64,000 nt of DNA, from positions 1 through 64,000 of the forward strand of contig NW_027488936.1 in assembly GCF_050948215.1 (NCBI RefSeq), given 5' to 3'. Below the pieces are notes generated by a model that saw only the letters and a list, made by a program, of their open reading frames with translations, ran no database searches and was not told the origin of the DNA. The DNA comes from Halictus rubicundus. Its lineage: Eukaryota; Arthropoda; Insecta; Hymenoptera; Halictidae. Shown here one piece after another: positions 52,101 through 64,000 of the stretch. The position numbers and the translations under genes were made by a program. Positions within the stretch are counted from its first letter, which is position 1; each line of letters opens with the position of its first letter.

Positions 52101-55100
52101 AGGATAGAGGATAGGATCGGATAGAGGATAGGATAGGATAGAGGATAGGATAGGATAGAGGATAGGATAGGATAGAGGATAGGATAGGATAGAGGATAGG
52201 ATAGACGATAGGATAGGATAGAGGATAGGATAGGATAGAGGATAGGATAGGATAGAGGATAGGATAGAATAGAGGATTGGATAGGATAGAGGATAGATGA
52301 TAGGATAGGATAGAGGATAGGATAGGGGATTTGATAGGATAGAGGATAGGATAGGACAGAGGATAGGATAGACGATAGGATAGGATAGAGGATAGGATAG
52401 GATAGAGGATAGGATAGGATAGAGGATAGGATAGGATAGAGGATTGGTTAGGATAGAGGATAGATGATGGGATAGGATAGAGGATAGGATAGGGGATTTG
52501 ATAGGATAGAGGATAGGATCGGATAGAGGATAGTATAGGACAGAGGATAGGATAGGGGATTTGATAGGATAGAGGATATGATAGGATAGAAGATAGGATC
52601 GGATAGAGGATAGGATAGGATAGAGGATAGGATAGGATAGAGGATAGGATAGGATAGAGGATAGGATAGGATAGAGGATAGGATAGAATAGAGGATTGGA
52701 TAGGATAGAGGATAGATGATAGGATAGGATAGAGGATAGGATAGGGGATTTGATAGGATAGAGGATAGGATAGGACAGAGGATAGGATAGACGATAGGAT
52801 AGGATAGAGGATAGGATATAATAGAGGATAGGATAGGATAGAGGATAGGATAGGATATAGGATTGGTTAGGATAGAGGATAGATGATAGGATAGGATAGA
52901 GGATAGGATACGGGATTTGATAGGATAGAGGATAGGATCGGATAGAGGATAGTATAGGACAGAGGATAGGATAGGATTTGATAGGATAGAGGATATGATA
53001 GGATAGAAGATAGGATCGGATAGAGGATAGGATAGGATAGAGGATTTGATAGGATAGAGGATAGGATAGGATAGAGGATAGGATAGGATAGAAGATAGGA
53101 TCGGATAGAGGATAGGATAGGATAGAGGATAGAGGATAGGATAGGATAGAGGATAGGATAGGATAGAGGATAGGATAGGATAGAGGATAGGATAGGATAG
53201 AGGATAGGGTAGAGGATAGGATAGGATAGAGGATAGGATAGGACAGAGGATAGGATAGACGATAGGATAGGATAGAGGATAGGATAGGATAGAGCATAGG
53301 ATAGGGGATTGGATAGGATAGGATAGAGGATAGGATAGAGGATAGGATAGGATAGAGAACAGGATAGGATAGAGGATAGGATAGGATAGAGGATTGGATA
53401 GGATAGGATAGAGGATAGGATAGGGGATTTGATAGGATAGAGGATAGGATAGGATAGAAGATAGGATAGGATAGAGGATAGGATAGCATAGAGGATTGGA
53501 TAGGATACAGGATAGGATTGATAATAGGACAGGATAGAGGATAGGATAGGGGATTTGATAGGATAGAGGAAAGGATAGGATAGAGGATAGGATAGGATAG
53601 AGGATAGGATAGGATAGAGGATAGGATAGGTTAGAGGTTAGGATAGGATAGAAGATAGGATAGGATAGAGGATTGGATAGGATACAGGATAGGATAGGAT
53701 AGAGGATAGGATAGGATAGAGGATAGGATAGGATAGAGGATAGGATAGGATAGAGGATAGGATAGGATAGAGGATAGGATAGGATAGAGGATAGGATAGG
53801 ATAGAGGATAGGATAGGGGATTTGATAGGATAGAGGAAAGGATAGGATAGAGGATAGGATAGGATAGAGAATAGGATAGGATAGAGGATAGGATAGGTTA
53901 GAGGTTAGGATAGGATAGAAGATAGGATAGGATAGAGGATTGGATAGGATACAGGATAGGATAGGATAGAGGATAGGATAGGGGATAGGATAGGATAGAG
54001 GATAGGATAGGATAGAGGATAGGATAGGATAGAGGATAGGATAGGATAGAGGATAGGATAGGATAGAGGATAGGATAGGATAGAGGATAGGATAGGATAG
54101 AGGATAGGATAGGATAGAGGATAGGATAGGATAGAGGATAGGATAGGATAGAGGATAGGGTAGACGATAGGATACTATAGAGGATAGGATAGGATAGAGG
54201 ATAGGATAGGATAGAGGATTGGATAGAGGATAGGATAGGATAGAGGATAGGATAGACGATAGGAAAGGATAGAGGATAGGATAGGATAGGATAGGATAGA
54301 GGATAGGATAGGATAGAGGATAGGATAAGATAGAAGATAGGATAGGATAGAGGATAGGATAGGATAGAGGATTGGATAGATGATAGGATAGGATAGTGGA
54401 TATTATAGGATAGAGGATATAGGATAGAGGATAGGATAGGATAGAGGATTGGATAGACGATAGGATAGGATAGAGGATAGGATAGGATAGAGGATAGGAT
54501 AGGATAGAGAATAGGATAGAGGATAGGATAGAGGATAGGATTGGATAGAGGATAGGATAGGATAGAGGATAGGATAGGATAGGATAGAGTATAGGATAGG
54601 ATAGAGGATAGGATAGGATAGAGGATAGGATAGGATAGAGGATACGATAGGATAGAGGATACGATAGGATAGAGGATAGGATAGACGATAGGAAAGGATA
54701 GAGGATAGGATAGGATAGAGGATAGGATAGGATAGAGGATAGGATAGGATAGAGGATAGGATAGGATAGAGGATAGGATAGGATAGGATAGAGTATAGGA
54801 TAGGATAGAGGATAGGATAGGATAGAGGATAGGATAGGATAGAGGATAGGATAGGATAGAGGATAGGATAGGATAGAGGATAGGATAGACGATAGGAAAG
54901 GATAGAGGATAGGATAGGATAGAGGATAGGATAGGATAGAGGATAGGATAGACGATAGGAAAGGATAGAGGATAGGATAGGATAGAGGATAGAATAGGAT
55001 AGAGGATAGGATAGGAGAGAGGATAGGATAGAGGATAGGATAGAGGATAGGATAGAGGATAGGATAGAGGATAGGATAGGATAGAGGATAGGATAGGATA

Positions 55101-58100
55101 GAGGATAGGATAGGATAGAGGATAGGATAGGATAGAGGATAGGATAGGATAGAGGATAGGATAGGGGATTTGATAGGATAGAGGATAGAATAGAGGATAG
55201 GATAGGATAGAGGATAGGATAGGATAGAGGATAGGATAGGATAGAGGATAGGATAGGATAGGATAGAGGATAGGATAGGACAGAGGATAGGATAGAGGAT
55301 AGGATAGGATAGAGGATAGGATAGGATAGAGGATAAGATAGGATAGAGCATAGGATAGAGGATAGGATAGGATAGAGGACAGGATAGGATAGAGCATAGG
55401 ATAGGGGATTGGATAGGATAGGATAGAGGATAGGGTAGGATAGAGGATAGGATAGGACAGAGGATAGGATAGGGGATTTGATAGGATAGAGGATAGATGA
55501 TAGGATAAGATAGAGGATAGGATAGGGGATTTGATAGGATAGAGGATAGGATAGGATAGAGGACAGGATAGGATAGAGGATTGGATAGGATACAGGAAAG
55601 GATAGGATTGAGGATAGATGATAGGATAGGATAGAGGATAGGATAGGACAGAGGATAGGATAGAGGATAGGATAGGATAGAGGATAGGATAGGATAGAGG
55701 ATAGGATAGGATAGAGGATAGGATAGGATAGAGGATAGGATAGGATAGGGGATAGGATAGGATAGAGCATAGGATAGGGGATTGGATAGGATAGGATAGA
55801 GGATAGGCTAGGATAGAGGATAGGATAGAGGATAGGATAGGATAGAGGACAGGATAGGATAGAGGATAGGATAGGATAGAGGATTGGTTAGGATAGAGGA
55901 TAGATGATAGGATAGGATACAGGATAGGATAGGATTGAGGATAGATGATAGGATAGGATAGAGGATAGGATAGGACAGAGGATAGGATAGAGGATAGGAT
56001 AGGGGATTGGATAGGATAGGATAGAGGATAGGGTAGGATAGAGGATAGGATAGAGGATAGGATAGGATAGAGGACAGGATAGGATAGAGGATAGGATAGG
56101 ATAGAGGATTGGATAGGATAGGATAGAGGATAGGATAGGATAGAGGGTAGGATAGGGGATTTGATAGGATAGAGGATAGGATAGGATAGAGGATAGGATA
56201 GGACAGAGGATAGGATAGGGGATTTGATAGGATAGAGGATAGGATAGGATAGAGGATAGGATAGACGAAAGGATAGGATATAATAGAGGATAGGATCCGA
56301 TAGAGGATAGGATAGGGGATTCGTTGGATAGAGGATAGGATAGGATAGGATAGAGGATAGGATAGGATAGAGGATAGGATAGGGGATTGGATAGGATAGG
56401 ATAGAGGATAGGATAGGATAGAGGATAGGATAGGATAGAGGATAGGATAGGATAGAGGATAGGATAGGATAGAGGATAGGATAGGATAGAGGATAGGATA
56501 GGATAGAGCATAGGATAGGGGATTGGATAGGATAGGATAGAGGATAGGCTAGGATAGAGGATAGGATAGAGGATAGGATAGGAATGAGGACGGGATAGGA
56601 TAGAGGATAGGATAGGATAGAGGATTGGTTAGGATAGAGGATAGATGATAGGATAGGATAGAGGATAGGATAGGGGATTTGATAGGATAGAGGAGAGGAT
56701 AGGACAGAGGATAGGATAGGGGATTTGATAGGATAGAGGATAGGATAGGATAGAGGACAGGATAGGATAGAGGATTGGATAGGATACAGGAAAGGATAGG
56801 ATTGAGGATAGATGATAGGATAGGATAGAGGATAGGATAGGACAGAGGATAGGATAGAGGATAGGATAGGATAGAGGATAGGATAGGATAGAGGATAGGA
56901 TAGGATAGAGGATAGGATAGGATAGAGCATAGGATAGGGGATTGGATAGGATAGGATAGAGGATAGGCTAGGATAGAGGATAGGATAGAGGATAGGATAG
57001 GATAGAGGACAGGATAGGATAGAGGATAGGATAGGATAGAGGATTGGTTAGGATAGAGGATAGATGATAGGATAGGATAGAGGATAGGATAGGGGATTTG
57101 ATAGGATAGAGGAGAGGATAGGACAGAGGATAGGATAGGGGATTTGATAGGATAGAGGATAGGATAGGATAGAAGATAGGATAGGATAGAGGACAGGATA
57201 GGATAGAGGATAGGATAGGATAGAGGATTGGTTAGGATAGAGGATAGATGATAGGATAGGATAGAGGATAGGATAGGGGATTTGATAGGATAGAGGATAG
57301 GATCGGATAGAGGATAGTATAGGACAGAGGATAGGATAGGGGATTTGATAGGATAGAGGATATGATAGGATAGAAGATAGGATCGGATAGAGGATAGGAT
57401 AGGATAGAGGATAGGATAGGATAGAGGATAGGATAGGATAGAGGATAGGATAGGATAGAGGATAGGATAGACGATAGGATAGGATAGAGGATAGGATAGG
57501 ATAGAGGATAGGATAGAATAGAGGATTGGATAGGATAGAGGATAGATGATAGGATAGGATAGAGGATAGTATAGGGGATTTGATAGGATAGAGGATAGGA
57601 TAGGACAGAGGATAGGATAGACGATAGGGTAGGATAGAGGATAGGATAGGATAGAGGATAGGATAGGATAGAGGATAGGATAGGATAGAGGATAGGATAG
57701 GATAGAGGATTGGTTAGGATAGAGGATAGATGATAGGATAGGATAGAGGATAGGATAGGGGATTTGATAGGATAGAGGATAGGATCGGATAGAGGATAGT
57801 ATAGGACAGAGGATAGGATAGGGGATTTGATAGGATAGAGGATATGATAGGATAGAAGATAGGATCGGATAGAGGATAGGATAGGATAGAGGATAGGATA
57901 GGATAGAGGATAGGATAGGATAGAGGATAGGATAGGATAGAGGATAGGATAGACGATAGGATAGGATAGACGATAGGATAGGATAGAGGATAGGATACGA
58001 TAGAGGATAGGATAGAATAGAGGATTGGATAGGATAGAGGATAGATGATAGGATAGGATAGAGGATAGGATAGGGGATTTGATAGGATAGAGGATAGGAT

Positions 58101-61100
58101 AGGACAGAGGATAGGATAGACGATAGGATAGGATAGAGGATAGGATAGGATAGAGGATAGGATCGGATAGAGGATAGGATAGGATAGAGGATTTGATAGG
58201 ATAGAGGATAGGATAGGATAGAGGATAGGATAGGACAGAGGATTGGATAGGGGATTTGATAGGATAGAGGATAGGATAGGATAGAAGATAGGATCGGATA
58301 GAGGATAGGATAGGATAGAGGATAGGATAGGATAGAGGATAGGATAGGATAGAGGATAGGATATGATAGAGGATAGGATAGGATAGAGGATAGGATAGAC
58401 GATAGGATAGGATAGAGGATAGGATAGGATAGAGGATAGGATAGGACAGAGGATAGGATAGACGATAGGATAGGATAGAGGATAGGATAGGATAGAGGAT
58501 AGGATAGGATAGAGCATAGGATAGGGGATTGGATAGGATAGGATAGAGGATAGGGTAGGATAGAGGATAGGATAGAGGATAGGATAGGATAGAGGACAGG
58601 ATAGGATAGAGGATAGGATAGGATAGAGGATTGGATAGGATAGGATAGAGGATAGGATAGGATAGAGGGTAGGATAGGGGATTTGATAGGATAGAGGATA
58701 GGATAGGATAGAGGATAGGATAGGACAGAGGATAGGATAGGGGATTTGATAGGATAGAGGATAGGATAGGATAGAGGATAGGATAGACGAAAGGATAGGA
58801 TATAATAGAGGATAGGATCCGATAGAGGATAGGATAGGGGATTCGTTGGATAGAGGATAGGATAGGATAGGATAGAGGATAGGATAGGATAGAGGATAGG
58901 ATAGGGGATTGGATAGGATAGGATAGAGGATAGGATAGGATAGAGGATAGGATAGGATAGAGGATAGGATAGGATAGAGGATAGGATAGGATAGAGGATA
59001 GGATAGGATAGAGGATAGGATAGGATAGAGGATAGGATAGGATAGAGGATAGGATAGGATAGAGGATAGGATAGGATAGAGGATAGGATAGGATAGAGGA
59101 TAGGATAGGATAGAGGATAGGATAGGATAGAGGATAGGATAGGATAGAGGATAGGATAGGATAGAGGGTAGGATAGGTTAGAGGATAGGATAGGATAGAG
59201 GATAGGATAGGATAGAGGATAGGATAGGGGATTTGATAGGATAGAGGATAGGATACAGAATAGGTTAGGATAGAGAATAGGAACGGATAGAGGATAGGAT
59301 AGGATAGAGGATAGGATAGGATAGAGGATAGGATAGGATAGAGGATAGGATAGGACAGAGGATAGGATAGGATAGAGGATTGGATAGATGATAGGATAGG
59401 ATAGAGGATATTATAGGATAGAGGATATGATAGGATAGAGGATAGGATAGGATAGAGGATTGGATAGGATAGAGGATAGATGATAGGATAGGATAGAGGA
59501 TAGGATAGGGGATTTGATAGGATAGAGGATAGGATAGGATAGAGGACAGGATAGGATAGAGGATTGGATAGGATACAGGAAAGGATAGGATTGAGGATAG
59601 ATGATAGGATAGGATAGAGGATAGGATAGGACAGAGGATAGGATAGACGATAGGATAGGATAGAGGATAGGATAGGATAGAGGATAGGATAGGATAGAGC
59701 ATAGGATAGGGGATTGGATAGGATAGGATAGATGATAGGCTAGGATAGAGGATAGGATAGAGGATAGGATAGGATAGAGGACAGGATAGGATAGAGGATA
59801 GGATAGGATAGAGGATTGGTTAGGATAGAGGATAGATGATAGGATAGGATAGAGGATAGGATAGGGGATTTGATAGGATAGAGGATAGGATCGGATAGAG
59901 GATAGGATAGGATAAAGGATAGGATAGGATAGAGGATAGGATAGGATAGAGGATAGGATAGGATAGAGGATAGGATAGACGATAGGATAGGATAGAGGAT
60001 AGGATAGGATAGAGGATAGGATAGGATAGAGGATAGGATAGAATAGAGGATTGGATAGGATAGAGGATAGATGATAGGATAGGATAGAGGATAGGATAGG
60101 GGATTTGATAGGATAGAGGATAGGATAGGACAGAGGATAGGATAGACGATAGGATAGGATAGAGGATAGGATAGGATAGAGGATAGGATAGGATAGAGGA
60201 TAGGATAGGATAGAGGATTGGTTAGGATAGAGGATAGATGATGGGATAGGATAGAGGATAGGATAGGGGATTTGATAGGATAGAGGATAGGATCGGATAG
60301 AGGATAGTATAGGACAGAGGATAGGATAGGGGATTTGATAGGATAGAGGATATGATAGGATAGAAGATAGGATCGGATAGAGGATAGGATAGGATAGAGG
60401 ATAGGATAGGATAGAGGATAGGATAGGATAGAGGATAGGATAGGATAGAGGATAGGATAGAATAGAGGATTGGATAGGATAGAGGATAGATGATAGGATA
60501 GGATAGAGGATAGGATAGGGGATTTGATAGGATAGAGGATAGGATAGGACAGAGGATAGGATAGACGATAGGATAGGATAGAGGATAGGATATAATAGAG
60601 GATAGGATAGGATAGAGGATAGGATAGGATAGAGGATTGGTTAGGATAGAGGATAGATGATAGGATAGGATAGAGGATAGGATAGGGGATTTGATAGGAT
60701 AGAGGATAGGATCGGATAGAGGATAGTATAGGACAGAGGATAGGATAGGATTTGATAGGATAGAGGATATGATAGGATAGAAGATAGGATCGGATAGAGG
60801 ATAGGATAGGATAGAGGATTTGATAGGATAGAGGATAGGATAGGATAGAGGATAGGATAGGATAGAAGATAGGATCGGATAGAGGATAGGATAGGATAGA
60901 GGATAGAGGATAGGATAGGATAGAGGATAGGATAGGATAGAGGATAGGATAGGATAGAGGATAGGATAGGATAGAGGATAGGGTAGAGGATAGGATAGGA
61001 TAGAGGATAGGATAGGACAGAGGATAGGATAGACGATAGGATAGGATAGAGGATAGGATAGGATAGAGCATAGGATAGGGGATTGGATAGGATAGGATAG

Positions 61101-61560
61101 AGGATAGGATAGAGGATAGGATAGGATAGAGAACAGGATAGGATAGAGGATAGGATAGGATAGAGGATTGGATAGGATAGGATAGAGGATAGGATAGGAT
61201 AGAGGGTAGGATAGGGGATTTGATAGGATAGAGGATAGGATAGGATAGAGGATAGGATAGGACAGAGGATAGGATAGGGGATTTGATAGGATAGAGGATA
61301 GGATAGGATAGAGGATAGGATAGACGAAAGGATAGGATAGGATATAGGATAGGATAGGATAGAGGATAGGATAGGGGATTTGATAGGATAGAGGATAGGA
61401 TAGGATAGAAGATAGGATAGGATAGAGGATAGGATAGGATAGAGGATAGGATAGGGGATTTGATAGGATAGAGGATAGGATAGGATAGAAGATAGGATAG
61501 GATAGAGGATAGGATAGCATAGAGGATTGGATAGGATACAGGATAGGATTGATAATAGGA
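46170..61560. repeat. Higher-order duplication of about 7.7 kb (two copies)
   Basis: About 46.2-53.8 kb recurs at about 53.9-61.5 kb. Offsets are 7706 across 46.7-48.1 kb, 7672 at the GGAATGAGGACGGG variant (about 48909 and 56581), 7757 near 50.8 kb and 7774 at 51.5-51.9 kb. Both copies carry GGACGGG where the 26.8 and 28.4 kb copies carry GGACAGG, so these two are each other's closest relatives. The rare GATACAGAATAGG followed by GAGAATAGGAACGG marker occurs at about 32.28, 40.29, 51.48 and 59.26 kb, linking this pair to the 29-46 kb pair. Confidence 0.8.
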
Positions 61561-63900
61561 CAGGATAGAGGATAGGATAGGGGATTTGATAGGATAGAGG
61601 AAAGGATAGGATAGAGGATAGGATAGGATAGAGGATAGGATAGGATAGAGGATAGGATAGGTTAGAGGTTAGGATAGGATAGAAGATAGGATAGGATAGA
61701 GGATTGGATAGGATACAGGATAGGATAGGATAGAGGATAGGATAGGATAGAGGATAGGATAGGATAGAGGATAGGATAGGATAGAGGATAGGATAGGATA
61801 GAGGATAGGATAGGATAGAGGATAGGATAGGATAGAGGATAGGATAGGGGATTTGATAGGATAGAGGAAAGGATAGGATAGAGGATAGGATAGGATAGAG
61901 AATAGGATAGGATAGAGGATAGGATAGGTTAGAGGTTAGGATAGGATAGAAGATAGGATAGGATAGAGGATTGGATAGGATACAGGATAGGATAGGATAG
62001 AGGATAGGATAGGGGATAGGATAGGATAGAGGATAGGATAGGATAGAGGATAGGATAGGATAGAGGATAGGATAGGATAGAGGATAGGATAGGATAGAGG
62101 ATAGGATAGGATAGAGGATAGGATAGGATAGAGGATAGGATAGGATAGAGGATAGGATAGGATAGAGGATAGGATAGACGATAGGATAGGATAGAGGATA
62201 GGATAGGATAGAGGATAGGATAGAATAGAGGATTGGATAGGATAGAGGATAGATGATAGGATAGGATAGAGGATAGGATAGGGGATTTGATAGGATAGAG
62301 GATAGGATAGGACAGAGGATAGGATAGACGATAGGGTAGGATAGAGGATAGGATAGGATAGAGGATAGGATAGGATAGAGGATAGGATAGGATAGAGGAT
62401 AGGATAGGATAGAGGATAGGATAGGATAGAGGATTGGTTAGGATAGAGGATAGATGATAGGGTAGGATAGAGGATAGGATAGGATAGAGCATAGGATAGG
62501 GGATTGGATAGGATAGGATAGAGGATAGGATAGAGGATAGGATAGGATAGAGAACAGGATAGGATAGAGGATAGGATAGGATAGAGGATTGGATAGGATA
62601 GGATAGAGGATAGGATAGGATAGAGGGTAGGATAGGGGATTTGATAGGATAGAGGATAGGATAGGATAGAGGATAGGATAGGACAGAGGATAGGATAGGG
62701 GATTTGATAGGATAGAGGATAGGATAGGATAGAGGATAGGATAGACGAAAGGATAGGATAGGATATAGGATAGGATAGGATAGAGGATAGGATAGGGGAT
62801 TTGATAGGATAGAGGATAGGATAGGATAGAAGATAGGATAGGATAGAGGATAGGATAGGATAGAGGATAGGATAGGGGATTTGATAGGATAGAGGATAGG
62901 ATAGGATAGAAGATAGGATAGGATAGAGGATAGGATAGCATAGAGGATTGGATAGGATACAGGATAGGATTGATAATAGGACAGGATAGAGGATAGGATA
63001 GGGGATTTGATAGGATAGAGGAAAGGATAGGATAGAGGATAGGATAGGATAGAGGATAGGATAGGATAGAGGATAGGATAGGTTAGAGGTTAGGATAGGA
63101 TAGAAGATAGGATAGGATAGAGGATTGGATAGGATACAGGATAGGATAGGATAGAGGATAGGATAGGATAGAGGATAGGATAGGATAGAGGATAGGATAG
63201 GATAGAGGATAGGATAGGATAGAGGATAGGATAGGGGATTTGATAGGATAGAGGAAAGGATAGGATAGAGGATAGGATAGGATAGAGAATAGGATAGGAT
63301 AGAGGATAGGATAGGTTAGAGGTTAGGATAGGATAGAAGATAGGATAGGATAGAGGATTGGATAGGATACAGGATAGGATAGGATAGAGGATAGGATAGG
63401 GGATAGGATAGGATAGAGGATAGGATAGGATAGAGGATAGGATAGGATAGAGGATAGGATAGGATAGAGGATAGGATAGGATAGAGGATAGGATAGGATA
63501 GAGGATAGGATAGGATAGAGGATAGGATAGGATAGAGGATAGGATAGGATAGAGGATAGGATAGGATAGAGGATAGGATAGACGATAGGATAGGATAGAG
63601 GATAGGATAGGATAGAGGATAGGATAGAATAGAGGATTGGATAGGATAGAGGATAGATGATAGGATAGGATAGAGGATAGGATAGGGGATTTGATAGGAT
63701 AGAGGATAGGATAGGACAGAGGATAGGATAGACGATAGGGTAGGATAGAGGATAGGATAGGATAGAGGATAGGATAGGATAGAGGATAGGATAGGATAGA
63801 GGATAGGATAGGATAGAGGATTGGTTAGGATAGAGGATAGATGATAGGGTAGGATAGAGGATAGGATAGGGGATTTGATAGGATAGAGGATAGGATCGGA
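61065..63900. repeat. Tandem duplication of about 1.4 kb at the window end
   Basis: AGAGCATAGG at 61065 recurs at 62486, and GATTGATAATAGG at about 61549 recurs at 62970, both at offset 1421. Near the end the offset falls to about 1387, two units fewer. The GATTGATAATAGG variant also occurs near 53.52 kb, the older copy of this block. Confidence 0.75.
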
Positions 63901-64000
63901 TAGAGGATAGTATAGGACAGAGGATAGGATAGGGGATTTGATAGGATAGAGGATATGATAGGATAGAAGATAGGATCGGATAGAGGATAGGATAGGATAG

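Larger units (their letters stand above)
25708..64000. repeat. Satellite array, right arm (same 17-bp family, 7.7-8 kb higher-order copies)
   Basis: The same 17/12/22-bp units and orientation as the left arm run to the window end, so the array continues beyond it. Variants absent or rare on the left mark repeated blocks: GGATAGGATCGG, GGATAGTATAGGACAGAGG, GAGGATATGATAGG and GATAGAATAGAGG. The marker GGATTCGTTGG occurs at about 26512, 28103, 31880, 39875, 48611, 51082, 56317 and 58839, and once in the left arm at 18391. I see no genes, RNA genes or other transposons here. Confidence 0.97.

Noticed and set aside
25576..62941. Long minus-strand reading frames (up to about 1010 codons) in the right arm
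   Set aside because: Same reason. The one at 25576-25965 even runs through the A tract as poly-Phe into the retroelement 3' UTR.
1..64000. CRISPR array
   Set aside because: The repeats are contiguous with no unique spacers, and the element and genome type are eukaryotic.
1..64000. Canonical telomere (TTAGG)n
   Set aside because: Single TTAGG strings occur in variants such as GATTGGTTAGG, but there is no run of TTAGG. The module is TAGGA/TAGAGGA, so this is satellite, at most telomere-like.

Overview
The window is one very long tandem satellite array interrupted by a single, apparently full-length non-LTR retrotransposon. Positions 1-19342 and 25708-64000 are AT-leaning repeats built from a 5-bp module (TAGGA) and a 7-bp module (TAGAGGA). 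The dominant unit is the 17-mer TAGAGGATAGGATAGGA; 12-bp (7+5) and 22-bp (7+5+5+5) units and point variants are also present. I see no host gene in the satellite. The many long minus-strand reading frames there exist because the unit has no stop codon on that strand.

The retrotransposon (19343-25707, + strand, GC-rich) has this order: a predicted HDV-like self-cleaving ribozyme at the exact 5' boundary (19343-19495); a structured 5' UTR with many upstream AUGs; ORF1 (19937-22096), a Gag-like protein with three zinc knuckles; ORF2 (frame open 21940-25275), with an APE-type endonuclease, a reverse transcriptase with YADD, and a C-terminal CCHC knuckle; a 3' UTR of consecutive perfect stem-loops; and 25 A residues. 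Motifs and domain order are those of the R1 clade (R1, TRAS, SART and relatives), which points to an arthropod, probably insect, genome. I cannot name the species. Both ORFs lack internal stops, so the copy looks young.

The parts suggest one life cycle. The ribozyme would release the element RNA from a satellite read-through transcript, leaving a 5'-OH end. ORF1 would then need cap-independent translation, and ORF2, which has no AUG before its endonuclease, would be made by frameshifting or reinitiation at the ORF1 stop. The structured 3' UTR and poly(A) tail would prime reverse transcription at a nick in the satellite. The same satellite block without the insertion occurs elsewhere in the window (about 36.5 and 45.8 kb; related blocks at 12.9 and 15.4 kb), so the insertion point can be read against paralogous empty sites.

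The satellite is layered: homogeneous 17-mer tracts; marker-variant blocks; tandem duplications of about 0.37, 0.94, 1.06, 1.4, 1.6, 2.2 and 2.4 kb; and 7.7-8 kb higher-order copies right of the element. All positions and offsets were read by eye. Fine boundaries inside the satellite are approximate.
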